Below the pieces are notes generated by a model, which saw only the letters and a program-made list of their open reading frames with translations, was not told the DNA's origin and searched no databases. A program made the translations under genes and the position numbers. Positions 8,930-17,987 of a stretch of 49,022 nucleotides of DNA are shown in pieces. The first letter of the stretch is position 1, and the number at the start of each line of letters is the position of its first letter. Source of the stretch: Candidatus Levyibacteriota bacterium (GTDB taxonomy: Bacteria > Patescibacteriota > Microgenomatia > Levybacterales > UBA12049); NCBI GenBank assembly GCA_030651475.1, contig JAUSEW010000018.1, positions 1-49,022 on the forward strand. The letters are read 5' to 3'.

Positions 8930-9592
8930 ATGAAAAAGCTTTTTATTGTGGCTAATTGGAAATCAAATAAAGCAACGTTTGAAGCCAAAAACTGGCTCGA
9001 CGAGTTTAAGATTAATGATTTAGAGATTGAAAACAAAGAAATTGTAATTTGTCCGTCGTTTAATCTTTTATCTTTAGTTTCGTCAGAAATTAGAAATCAG
9101 AAGTTAGAAGTTAAAATTGGCGCACAGGATATTTCTCCTTTTGATGAAGGAGCATATACAGGGGAAATCAATGGGAAACAAATCGAAGAATTTGCAGATT
9201 ATGTTATTATCGGACATTCGGAAAGACGGCAATATTGTAAGGAGGATAACGAAACCTTAAATAGAAAAGTAGTAATGGCTATCAAATATAATTTGCTGCC
9301 AATCTTCTGCGTCCAAAATCAAAATACTCCTGTTCCTCCAAACGTTAAAATTGTAGCCTATGAACCAGTAAGTGCAATTGGCACCGGTAATCCTGATACT
9401 CCGGATAATGCGGAACAAGTTGCGAGAACGATAAGAGCGATTAATAAGGAAATTATATCTGTTCTTTATGGCGGGAGCGTAACATCCGAAAATATAAATA
9501 GTTTTACGAAAATGCCCAATATAGATGGAGTTTTGGTTGGAACTTCAAGTTTAGACTCCATGGAGTTTTTAAAGATCATTAATAATGCATAA
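8930..9592 (+). CDS. tpiA: Triosephosphate isomerase (short form)
   Basis: MKKLFIVANWKSNK, YVIIGHSERRQY, AYEPVSAIGTG, LYGGSV motifs; ATG chosen at 8930. Confidence 0.94.
   Translation: MKKLFIVANWKSNKATFEAKNWLDEFKINDLEIENKEIVICPSFNLLSLVSSEIRNQKLEVKIGAQDISPFDEGAYTGEINGKQIEEFADYVIIGHSERRQYCKEDNETLNRKVVMAIKYNLLPIFCVQNQNTPVPPNVKIVAYEPVSAIGTGNPDTPDNAEQVARTIRAINKEIISVLYGGSVTSENINSFTKMPNIDGVLVGTSSLDSMEFLKIINNA
9085..9112. repeat. 7-bp tandem repeat in tpiA
   Basis: agaaatt agaaatc agaagtt agaagtt; encodes EIRNQKLEV. Confidence 0.8.
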
Positions 9593-10679
9593 AAAAGTAC
9601 TTATTATTTTCCTAATTCTGCTTCTGATAGTAGTTGGCAAAATAACAATCGAAGCAGTCAAATTTTCTCCATTTTTATTTCAGCTGATTTTCACTAAAGA
9701 TATAAATCTTAGCAAATCTGATGACCATTTAAACATATTGCTTTTGGGTATTGGCGGGGGAACGCATGAGGGGCCGGATCTGACAGATACGATAATTTTC
9801 GCCAGTGTCGATATGAACAACAACAAAGCAATTCTTGCATCTATTCCGAGAGATCTATGGAGTCCTGATTTAAACGCAAAAATAAATACAGCCTATTCAG
9901 GAGGAGAAGCAATAAGGAAAGGCGGCGGAATTACTCTCGCAAGCAGTGCTATTTCAAAGATATTAAATCAACCTATAAATTATACAGTTAGAATTGACTT
10001 TAAAGGATTCGTAAAAGCATTGGATATTTTGGGAGGTCTTGATGTAAACGTTGATAAAAGTTTTGATGATTATGAATATCCAATTTCAGGTAAGGAAGAT
10101 GATCTTTGCGGGCACACTCAAGAAGAAGTGTCAGCTCTTGCCACTGCATCTTCACAACTTGAAGCATTTCCTTGCCGTTATACTAATATACATTTCGATA
10201 AAGGATTACAGCATATGGATGGAAAAACTGCTTTAGAATTTGTCAGATCGCGTCATGCGCAAGGAGAAGAGGGTACTGATTTCGCAAGATCTAAGAGGCA
10301 GGAAATTATTATAAAAGCTCTTAAGGATAAAGTATTTTCCTTGCAAGTTCTGGCGAATCCAATAAAAGTAATTGGCGTTTATACTGCAATTAAAGATAGC
10401 GTAGATACCAACATAAAACAGGAGGAGCTTGATGATTTTGTCCGCTTGGCGCAAAAAATGAAAAACGTAAAAATAGAAAGCGCGGTTTTGGATTATGGCG
10501 ATGATCAAACGGGGAGACCTGGACTTTTAATAAATCCACCAATAAGTCAAGAATTTAATTATGCCTGGGTTCTTATCCCAAGAATAGGAAACGGCAACTT
10601 CTCCGAAATACAAAAATTTGTTGCGTGCAAAATAACTATTGGTAATTGTGTGATTTCCCAAAATCCCTTATTTAATTAA
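9585..10679 (+). CDS. LytR-CpsA-Psr (LCP) family protein
   Basis: N-terminal TM; NILLLGIGGGTHEGPDLTDTIIFASVD, SIPRDLW, DFKGFVKALDILGGLDVNVDKSFDD, LEFVRSRHAQGEEGTDFARSKRQ. Confidence 0.93.
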   Translation: MHKKVLIIFLILLLIVVGKITIEAVKFSPFLFQLIFTKDINLSKSDDHLNILLLGIGGGTHEGPDLTDTIIFASVDMNNNKAILASIPRDLWSPDLNAKINTAYSGGEAIRKGGGITLASSAISKILNQPINYTVRIDFKGFVKALDILGGLDVNVDKSFDDYEYPISGKEDDLCGHTQEEVSALATASSQLEAFPCRYTNIHFDKGLQHMDGKTALEFVRSRHAQGEEGTDFARSKRQEIIIKALKDKVFSLQVLANPIKVIGVYTAIKDSVDTNIKQEELDDFVRLAQKMKNVKIESAVLDYGDDQTGRPGLLINPPISQEFNYAWVLIPRIGNGNFSEIQKFVACKITIGNCVISQNPLFN

Positions 10680-12981
10680 CCTTATAAATTTTCGTAGAGC
10701 CAGATTTAAAAATTGTTTTACCAAGTTTGGAAAATTTTTCCTCATAAAGATTTGGATATTTTTGTCGCTCCAAATCCCCAACATAGATATATGAAATATT
10801 ATATTTCTTGATTAAATTTTTAACATTATCTAATTTAGAATTATCAATGTTATTAACGGACCCTTTTATTATTAACTTTTGGTTTGGATATATTAGATTA
10901 GGATTTTCAATAGTTTTTTTGTTTAGCTCAAACAAATTTCTCCAATCTCCAAACTTAATCTCAGCAGCAATTTTAATTAGATAGTCTCCTGATTGAACGG
11001 TATAAAATTCTTCAGACGAACTATTTATATTTAATTCATATATTTTTTGAACATCCAAAATCCTTGGAGCGGGGATGTCATAAGTTCCGCGCCATAACCA
11101 CTCATGTACTGTCCAGCCCAAAACTGTCGGAAGACCTGTATTCGCAGATATTCTGGCATAGTCCGTATAGGAATCTCCTTGCGCTTCCAAAATAACAGGT
11201 TGTCCTTTGATATTTTTGTTTATCCATTGAATTGCCAAATAATCATTTGAATAAAGAGAATCTAAGTAAGATGTTCCGTTAAGTCCTTTGTAGGAATTTA
11301 ATCCTGCGTAATAAGAATTAATTGCGAAATAAGGATAAATTCCTACGAGGAATAATTCCATCACTCCAATTATTAATACTGCCAATTTTAAATAAGAATG
11401 TTTAATATCTAAAAATATTTTAAAAATTATGTATCCGGAAGAAATAGATAGCATTATGAAAGATTCGTAAACAAGTTTAAACATAGTATTTGCTCTATAG
11501 TGAGCAGGATAAATGTCTTTCAAATACACAAATTCCGGAACAATTATAAGAATTGTAGATAAGATTATTAGAATTCCAACGAAGATATCGCTAGCGTTTA
11601 GCGTATAGCGTTTAGCGTTTAGTTTTAGGAAAATAATAAATGATATAACCCAGAAATAGAAAAATCCGTAAAGGATTACTAATTGCCAAAGAGGAGATTT
11701 TTGACAGTGGTTTGGTTCGAAAAGAAAAGGACCGACATATCCAATGTCAGTCAAAAACTTTGGCGCGCAAAGAATGCCAATATTGGAGACGAAAGGCGTA
11801 AAATTTTTGGAAAAAGGAAGAGAGAAAAGAAATGTTCCTCCGATAAGAAATAAAAGATTCATATATATTCCGGATTTAGGCCTAACATAAAAAATAACAA
11901 GAGCAGTGAGCAGGAAATAGATAATTGCGTCCCAGACGTTTGTCATATACATTACCGCTAATAAAAAACTTACCAAAAATAAAGTTGGAATCTTAAAATT
12001 TTTGGAATAAAAAGATGAAAGTAAAATAGCTATCATAAGTAGAACGAAAGGTATATCGAGAACATGGCCGTGTAGATCGGAAACAACGAAAGAATAAATT
12101 GGGAATTCGTGGATAGTATTAAAAATAAAACGAGTGGCATTAGGATACCAGTATGCATTTGGGAAATTTTGAGGAGAAAATATAAGCTGCCAAAATGGGA
12201 CAGGAGCACCGTTCGTATAAGGAGTAAAAAATGAATAGATAGAGTGGATGTTTCCTCCTATAGTTGCAAGAAAAGCAATTATTAGTCCGCCGCCAATAGC
12301 GTATAGCGTATAACGTTCTCGCCCTGAGCGAAGCCGAAGGGTAGCGTTTAGTTTGGAAAGAAGGTTTATTCCGATGGAAAAGCTGGCAGTAAAGGTTAAA
12401 GAGAATAAACTTGCTATCATGAGATTATAAGTTATAGAAGAAGGGATTTGAGATATTCTTGTCAAAAGAGCAGTTACCAGATGGCCGAAATAATAATAGT
12501 TTATGGGGAATGGGGTAAACCACATATCACGCGGCGGAAAATAATCAGCCCGTAAAATGGAATTTACGAATCCAAAATCCATAAATTTCTCCAGTCCATG
12601 GATATCAGGCTGAAATCCTCTTATATATGACCAAAAGACAAGAGCTGCCAAAAAGATTGCCTCTTCAAGCAAATAGAGTCTCCAATTTTCCTTAAAATCT
12701 AATTTCGTTAAGAATTGAGTTTTTTTGGCAACAAATAGATTAATAATCAAGCAAATTACACAAACAAGAATAATAGTAGGCATTTGAAATGGAAGAACTT
12801 TTAATACCCCAAGTAAAAAAACTATATAACTTAAAACTGCTATGCCCAAAATTCTTGAGAAAATATATCCTCTGTCAGAGAAATTAGAAAAAATAATTGT
12901 AGTCAGAGGTAGAAAAATAATTCCGATAGCAAAAAACATTGGCCACCATTTAAAAACGTAAGATAAATCAGATAAAAACAT
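10672..12981 (-). CDS. DUF2298-family multi-pass membrane protein with embedded LysM domain
   Basis: FMDFGFVNSILRADYFPPRDMWF...INYYYFGH, DLHGHVLDIPF, TNVWDAI; LysM-like EFYTVQSGDYLIKIAAEIKFGDWRNLFELNKKTIENPNLIYPNQKLII near the C-terminus. Confidence 0.82.
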   Translation of the reverse strand: MFLSDLSYVFKWWPMFFAIGIIFLPLTTIIFSNFSDRGYIFSRILGIAVLSYIVFLLGVLKVLPFQMPTIILVCVICLIINLFVAKKTQFLTKLDFKENWRLYLLEEAIFLAALVFWSYIRGFQPDIHGLEKFMDFGFVNSILRADYFPPRDMWFTPFPINYYYFGHLVTALLTRISQIPSSITYNLMIASLFSLTFTASFSIGINLLSKLNATLRLRSGRERYTLYAIGGGLIIAFLATIGGNIHSIYSFFTPYTNGAPVPFWQLIFSPQNFPNAYWYPNATRFIFNTIHEFPIYSFVVSDLHGHVLDIPFVLLMIAILLSSFYSKNFKIPTLFLVSFLLAVMYMTNVWDAIIYFLLTALVIFYVRPKSGIYMNLLFLIGGTFLFSLPFSKNFTPFVSNIGILCAPKFLTDIGYVGPFLFEPNHCQKSPLWQLVILYGFFYFWVISFIIFLKLNAKRYTLNASDIFVGILIILSTILIIVPEFVYLKDIYPAHYRANTMFKLVYESFIMLSISSGYIIFKIFLDIKHSYLKLAVLIIGVMELFLVGIYPYFAINSYYAGLNSYKGLNGTSYLDSLYSNDYLAIQWINKNIKGQPVILEAQGDSYTDYARISANTGLPTVLGWTVHEWLWRGTYDIPAPRILDVQKIYELNINSSSEEFYTVQSGDYLIKIAAEIKFGDWRNLFELNKKTIENPNLIYPNQKLIIKGSVNNIDNSKLDNVKNLIKKYNISYIYVGDLERQKYPNLYEEKFSKLGKTIFKSGSTKIYKVN
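11591..11626. repeat. 7-bp tandem repeat (agcgttt/agcgtat)
   Basis: ctagcgtttagcgtatagcgtttagcgtttag; encodes LNAKRYTLNA. Confidence 0.8.
12295..12354. repeat. Heptamer repeat interrupted by REP-like half-element inside CDS
   Basis: aatagcgtatagcgtataacgtt-ctcgccctgagcgaagccgaaggg-tagcgtttagt; encodes KLNATLRLRSGRERYTLYAIG. Confidence 0.7.
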
Positions 12982-12986
12982 ATGTT

Positions 12987-13526
12987 TTATGTAAACATTT
13001 CCGAAAGATCTTTTATGGCAAATAAATTATCTTCTAATTCCCTGCTTTCCTTATTGTTAAGCCAAAAAAATTTTACTTTCGGATTTTTTACCGATAAATA
13101 TTGCAAAAGCTGCAAGTCATCGTCAACATAAAGATTAATCTTCAATTTTATAATAATTTTTTGCTTAAACAAATGAGGTTGGTTATTGGCGAAGTTGAAA
13201 TAAAGCCCATTAAAAATTTTGTCAAATTTATATTTTTTAATTACCTCATCCGTTCGATTTTTTAAAAACCCGAATCTACCTGATATAAGATAGTATTTAT
13301 TTGTATTTTTTCGATGAAGTTTTTTTATAATTTCGATGTTTTTTTTAATCGAGGGACGGAAAAGAGAATAATGTGAAATTAATCTTATAATCTGCTCCAC
13401 CCTAGATGGTATTCGGTATGAGAGTTCGCCATTTGCCCTTTTTTTGTATAATCTGTCAATTAGTCCATCAGGGACAAAAGGAGGATAATCAATAAAGATT
13501 TTATCCAGATCGAAACCTATATTCAT
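12987..13526 (-). CDS. HAD-like hydrolase
   Basis: MNIGFDLDKIFIDYPPF and YYLISGRFGFLKNRTDEVIKKY plus LYVDDDLQLL. Confidence 0.5.
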   Translation of the reverse strand: MNIGFDLDKIFIDYPPFVPDGLIDRLYKKRANGELSYRIPSRVEQIIRLISHYSLFRPSIKKNIEIIKKLHRKNTNKYYLISGRFGFLKNRTDEVIKKYKFDKIFNGLYFNFANNQPHLFKQKIIIKLKINLYVDDDLQLLQYLSVKNPKVKFFWLNNKESRELEDNLFAIKDLSEMFT

Positions 13527-13565
13527 AATTTGCTTTACCTTGAATAATATCTTATCATTATTTTT

Positions 13566-14606
13566 ATGAAAATTCTTATAACAGGAGGAGCCGGTTTTTT
13601 AGGTCTGCATCTTGCCTCTTTTTTTTCCAAAAAGAATCATAGGTTAACATTATTAGATATTCAGAAGTTTGACGAAAGTGAATATGCAAAAAGTTACAGA
13701 ATAGAAGTTTGCGATGTAAGGAACAAAAGCAAACTTACTAGTTTGATTAAAGATCAGGATATTGTTATTCATGCGGCCGCGGCACTTCCGCTTTGGAAAA
13801 AAGAGGATATTTATACTACAAATATCGATGGAACAAGAAATATTTTAGAGTTGGCAAAAAAACACAAAGTAAAAAGAGTCATCTATGTTTCATCAACTGC
13901 TGTTTATGGCATTCCCAAAAAACATCCTATCGTAGAGAACGATCCGAGAGTTGGGGTAGGGGCTTATGGTAAAACCAAAATTTTAGCAGAAGATCTTTGT
14001 TTTCAGGCCATTAAGGAAGGATTGAATGTTACGATTATTCGACCAAAAACTTTTGTCGGCACAGGACGCTTAGGAGTTTTTGAGATTCTTTTTGATTGGA
14101 TACACGACGGTAAAAAAATCCCAGTGTTGGGAAATGGCAACAATAGATACCAATTATTGGATGTTGACGATATCGTTAGGGCAATATATACATTCTGCCT
14201 AAAAAGCAAAAAGTCTTATAACGGCGTTTTTAATATAGGAGCGGAAAACTTTGATACAGTAAAAAATGATTTACAGGAAGTCTTTGATGTGGCTAATTCA
14301 GGATCAAAAATTTTTCCAATGTCCGCTTTTTTTCTAAAAAAAGCATTATGGTTTTTTGAAAAAATTGGAGTTTCCCCTTTGTATCAATGGGTATATGATA
14401 CTGCTGATAAAGATTCATTCGTTTCGATCGAAAAAATTAAAAAAACATTAAAATGGAAGCCTGAATATTCTAATTCCCAAGCCCTTGTTAAATCTTATCG
14501 TTGGTATCTTAAAAATTATAAAAAGATAAAATCTAAGACTTCAGGCGTTACACATACAGTTGGCTGGAAACAAGGAGTTCTTAAGTTATTTAAGTATTTC
14601 GCATAA
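13566..14606 (+). CDS. NAD-dependent epimerase/dehydratase (extended SDR)
   Basis: MKILITGGAGFLGLHLASFF; VIYVSSTAVYG; YGKTKILAE (YxxxK). Confidence 0.92.
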   Translation: MKILITGGAGFLGLHLASFFSKKNHRLTLLDIQKFDESEYAKSYRIEVCDVRNKSKLTSLIKDQDIVIHAAAALPLWKKEDIYTTNIDGTRNILELAKKHKVKRVIYVSSTAVYGIPKKHPIVENDPRVGVGAYGKTKILAEDLCFQAIKEGLNVTIIRPKTFVGTGRLGVFEILFDWIHDGKKIPVLGNGNNRYQLLDVDDIVRAIYTFCLKSKKSYNGVFNIGAENFDTVKNDLQEVFDVANSGSKIFPMSAFFLKKALWFFEKIGVSPLYQWVYDTADKDSFVSIEKIKKTLKWKPEYSNSQALVKSYRWYLKNYKKIKSKTSGVTHTVGWKQGVLKLFKYFA

Positions 14607-14623
14607 CTTACCCTTTGTCTCCG

Positions 14624-16348
14624 CTATTGTTTTTTGAAGATCATCACTTTCGGGTGGTCATATACAGTGAAGGATTCGTCAGCGTTTTGGTCATTGATTG
14701 GAATATCCAACAGCGGAATTGTCGGTAGATTTTCAAATTCTGCTACCTTTTCGTATCCCAAGCGCCCGTTAAAAAGATCTTTATAATATTTTGTGGTTAT
14801 TGGATAGCAATGATAAGGAGGGAATTTTTTGCAATCAGTAAGTTTTTGTAACGGTACATATAAGCGGTTTGAGGCGATGATAATATAATCAATCTCACCA
14901 AGGTTTTTATTTATTATTTGCCATTTTTGAAAAGTGTCAGGATCATAAAGAGGAAGGGTTATGGTTTTGTATGGCGATCCTCCAAGAGGCAATTGGTCAT
15001 CCCAATGCTCAACAGCGATAGTTTTATCCAAAGGTATATTTTGGTAAATCCAATTAGATGCAAGAACTCGAGTATTAGGTTTTGTATAAATATTCATAAA
15101 AGCCAAGGGCCAAACGAGTAAGAGAATTATGAATAATGAATTAAGAATTATAGATATAGACGGATTTATTTTTAGTTTTTCTTTAACTAATGAATGTAAC
15201 TTCCAAACTAGAACTGCGGCAAAAAGAGAAAAAAGAGGATATAAGGGAAGCATGTAGCGCATCCATCCAACTGCAAATTTCCCTACAACGAAGAAATAAG
15301 TCCAAAAAAAGACTACCAAAATCAATTCCTGTGCCCACTTAGTTTTCTTCTCTTTTCTTATGGCAACAATAGTGAAATATAATGCTCCGACAAAAGACAC
15401 AATTGCTAAAATTGGTCCTTGTCCCCATAAGAAAATATTTTTTAACTCGTAAAAATATGGTATTTTTCCGACGTATTGTAGAGTATAGGGAAATGTGAAA
15501 GCGTCATAAGTCATCTGCCGCTGTTGTATTGTTTGCTGCCAAAATTCACGAAAATCTATAAGAGCATACGGCTCGACAATTATAAAGACGACGATTGCAG
15601 ATATGGCAACGACGACACCTTTTAAGATAAGCGTTTTAATAAATTTCGGTATATGAGGAAACCATATTTTGGGATGATGAAGATTTTTTAAAAAAATCAG
15701 GATGAAATCTATTGCCAATGCGAAACCGATGGATGCCAAGATTACCGTAGCGCTTATTTTTGTTCCTAAAGCAAAACCAAATGCAGCGCCTGTTATAAGA
15801 GCGTTACGTATCGTTGACTTCTCATAAAAATTTATAAGAAGATAAAGGGTGAGGAAAATAAAAAAATTTAAAAGCGTGTCAACCGCATAGAAATGAGAAA
15901 GTTGAATAGGAAGAACGCTTATCGCATAAAAGAAAGCAGAAAGATTTGCAATATATTTATTGAATAATTTTTTGCCCAAAAGGTAGATTATAAATAGAGT
16001 TCCAATATCAAAAAATGCAGAAATAAAGCGGCCGACAAGATTAATCTTTTCATACTGCGCGAACAATAGACTGCTATTGCTTATAAAAGTTCCGCTTAAT
16101 TTTAATAAATACAAGGGTAAACTTCCGTAGGCAAAAAAATGAGGATTCAAGGGGCTATTTACGGATAGAAATTCTTGTATAGATATCGGCATTTCAAGAG
16201 GTACGGTAAAAAGAGTTATCGCCCTTTCATCTGGATGCAGATGAAATCCCTGATCCCAATTAAGATCATACAATCTAAGAATAAATCCAAGAGCAAGAAT
16301 AACGACCAGAACGTAATTAATTTGTTTTATATGCCAACTTTTAATCAT
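14624..16348 (-). CDS. GT39-like membrane glycosyltransferase
   Basis: FILRLYDLNWDQGFHLHPDERAI, multi-TM; paralogous to the next CDS. Confidence 0.75.
   Translation of the reverse strand: MIKSWHIKQINYVLVVILALGFILRLYDLNWDQGFHLHPDERAITLFTVPLEMPISIQEFLSVNSPLNPHFFAYGSLPLYLLKLSGTFISNSSLLFAQYEKINLVGRFISAFFDIGTLFIIYLLGKKLFNKYIANLSAFFYAISVLPIQLSHFYAVDTLLNFFIFLTLYLLINFYEKSTIRNALITGAAFGFALGTKISATVILASIGFALAIDFILIFLKNLHHPKIWFPHIPKFIKTLILKGVVVAISAIVVFIIVEPYALIDFREFWQQTIQQRQMTYDAFTFPYTLQYVGKIPYFYELKNIFLWGQGPILAIVSFVGALYFTIVAIRKEKKTKWAQELILVVFFWTYFFVVGKFAVGWMRYMLPLYPLFSLFAAVLVWKLHSLVKEKLKINPSISIILNSLFIILLLVWPLAFMNIYTKPNTRVLASNWIYQNIPLDKTIAVEHWDDQLPLGGSPYKTITLPLYDPDTFQKWQIINKNLGEIDYIIIASNRLYVPLQKLTDCKKFPPYHCYPITTKYYKDLFNGRLGYEKVAEFENLPTIPLLDIPINDQNADESFTVYDHPKVMIFKKQ
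15124..15151. repeat. 7-bp tandem repeat
   Basis: gaattat gaataat gaattaa gaattat; encodes IILNSLFII. Confidence 0.75.
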
Positions 16349-17987
16349 TTTTCATTTTTTTAAAGATAAAAACAGTTGGTCTATCGAATACATTTGCTGT
16401 TTCCTCGAGTGAAGAGACCGGATTTCCTAGATAGGTTATCTTGCAAAAAATATCACAAGGTGTTTCATAGACTTTTCGATAGCCTAATTTATTATTAAAC
16501 AATAAACTATAAAATTCATTTCCATTTTTGAATTTTTGTTTATTTAAAAGGCGAGTTTTCATAATCCGTTGACTTGGAAGAATTATATAGTCAGTTTTAT
16601 GAAAAAGAGAATAAAGCTCACCTAATTTATTATTATCAGGTTGTTCAAGGTCATAAAAATTAAATAAAGTAATATTTGGAAAAAATGAATTAAAGGGAAG
16701 TATTCCCAAATCGTAAACTTCACTTACGATGAGTGCGCTACTGGGAATATTTTGCTTTGCAAAGTTAACAGCAGATATCCTAGCATCACCACTCATAAAA
16801 GCAGTTTTAAAATAAGAGAAGGCAAAAATTATCGTAGACATACCTAATATCAGAAATATAATTTTAAAAAAAATCCTTATGGCATTTATTTTTACTTCTA
16901 ACAAGTTTGTTATTGATAAGGAGATTATAAGATAGATAAATGGTAAAGTCGGCATCATATATCTTGTCCACTTAGCGAATAAAAATGCTTGAGGAAGGAA
17001 TAGTATTAAGTAGCAAGTATTAAGTATTAAGTATTGGGGATTTTTAGTTTTTATTCCTTTGAGAATCAAATAAAAAAACGAGAAAATAAAAACAATTGTT
17101 AAAGCTGGATTTAGAAGAAAAGGGTAAATTTTTGTGAATTGGAAAATAATAGGAGCAGAATTAAAAAATTCACCAGTGTAGAATACGGGTAGAGTTCCCA
17201 ATGCGACTGATGATTCGTATTTTAGGCTGGATAAAAATGACCCAAAATCCAAAAATGCGAAAGGAGAAGTTAAAAATAATATAATTATTGCCGGAATAAA
17301 AACTATTAATGAATCAACGATTAAACCCTTTATTAGAGGTAATGGTTTTAGTCTATTTTTAAGATTATTTATTAAAACTAAAAATAGAATATATAAAAAA
17401 ATAAAACCTCCTGATATTTTCGTAGATAATAAAAGCCCAAAAATAATACCTATTATCAAAAGCAGTTTCTTGTTGCCCGAGTTTAAAAATAATAAAGAAA
17501 GATAAAAGATAACTAACGATAAGAATGTTATCCACGTTTCAAATGTAGAGAAATGGGCGAATTGAATAAGCCCAATACTAAAGGTAGCCAAAAAGGCGGA
17601 AAAAATTCCTGTTTTTTTATCTTTTAATGTTTTTCCTGTAATGTAAATTAGGGGAATAATTAACAGAGAAAGAAGAGCAGAATAAAATCTTCCTATAATA
17701 ATTGATTCTTCAAAAGATGCTTGGGTTATAGGTTTTAAAGAAAAAATTACATTGATTATTATAGTACTAAAATAATTTAAGTATATTGGAAAATTTCCGT
17801 AGGCAAAAAAATGAGGATTCATTTGTAGAGGAAAATTAAGTTGAGAAGCCGCAGAAGCAATATTACGTTCATCCGGGTGGAAATAAAAAGGAGCGCCCCA
17901 ATTAAGATTATAAAATCTTAAAAACCCGCCAATTAATATTAATAAAATTATTATTAATGTTTCCTTATTTTTTAAGAAATTTTTCAT
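16341..17987 (-). CDS. GT39-like membrane glycosyltransferase (tandem paralogue)
   Basis: FLRFYNLNWGAPFYFHPDERNI, NPHFFAYGNFPIYL, multi-TM. Confidence 0.75.
   Translation of the reverse strand: MKNFLKNKETLIIILLILIGGFLRFYNLNWGAPFYFHPDERNIASAASQLNFPLQMNPHFFAYGNFPIYLNYFSTIIINVIFSLKPITQASFEESIIIGRFYSALLSLLIIPLIYITGKTLKDKKTGIFSAFLATFSIGLIQFAHFSTFETWITFLSLVIFYLSLLFLNSGNKKLLLIIGIIFGLLLSTKISGGFIFLYILFLVLINNLKNRLKPLPLIKGLIVDSLIVFIPAIIILFLTSPFAFLDFGSFLSSLKYESSVALGTLPVFYTGEFFNSAPIIFQFTKIYPFLLNPALTIVFIFSFFYLILKGIKTKNPQYLILNTCYLILFLPQAFLFAKWTRYMMPTLPFIYLIISLSITNLLEVKINAIRIFFKIIFLILGMSTIIFAFSYFKTAFMSGDARISAVNFAKQNIPSSALIVSEVYDLGILPFNSFFPNITLFNFYDLEQPDNNKLGELYSLFHKTDYIILPSQRIMKTRLLNKQKFKNGNEFYSLLFNNKLGYRKVYETPCDIFCKITYLGNPVSSLEETANVFDRPTVFIFKKMKND
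17002..17036. repeat. 7-bp tandem repeat (agtatta)x5
   Basis: agtatta agtagca agtatta agtatta agtattg; encodes QYLILNTCYLIL. Confidence 0.9.
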
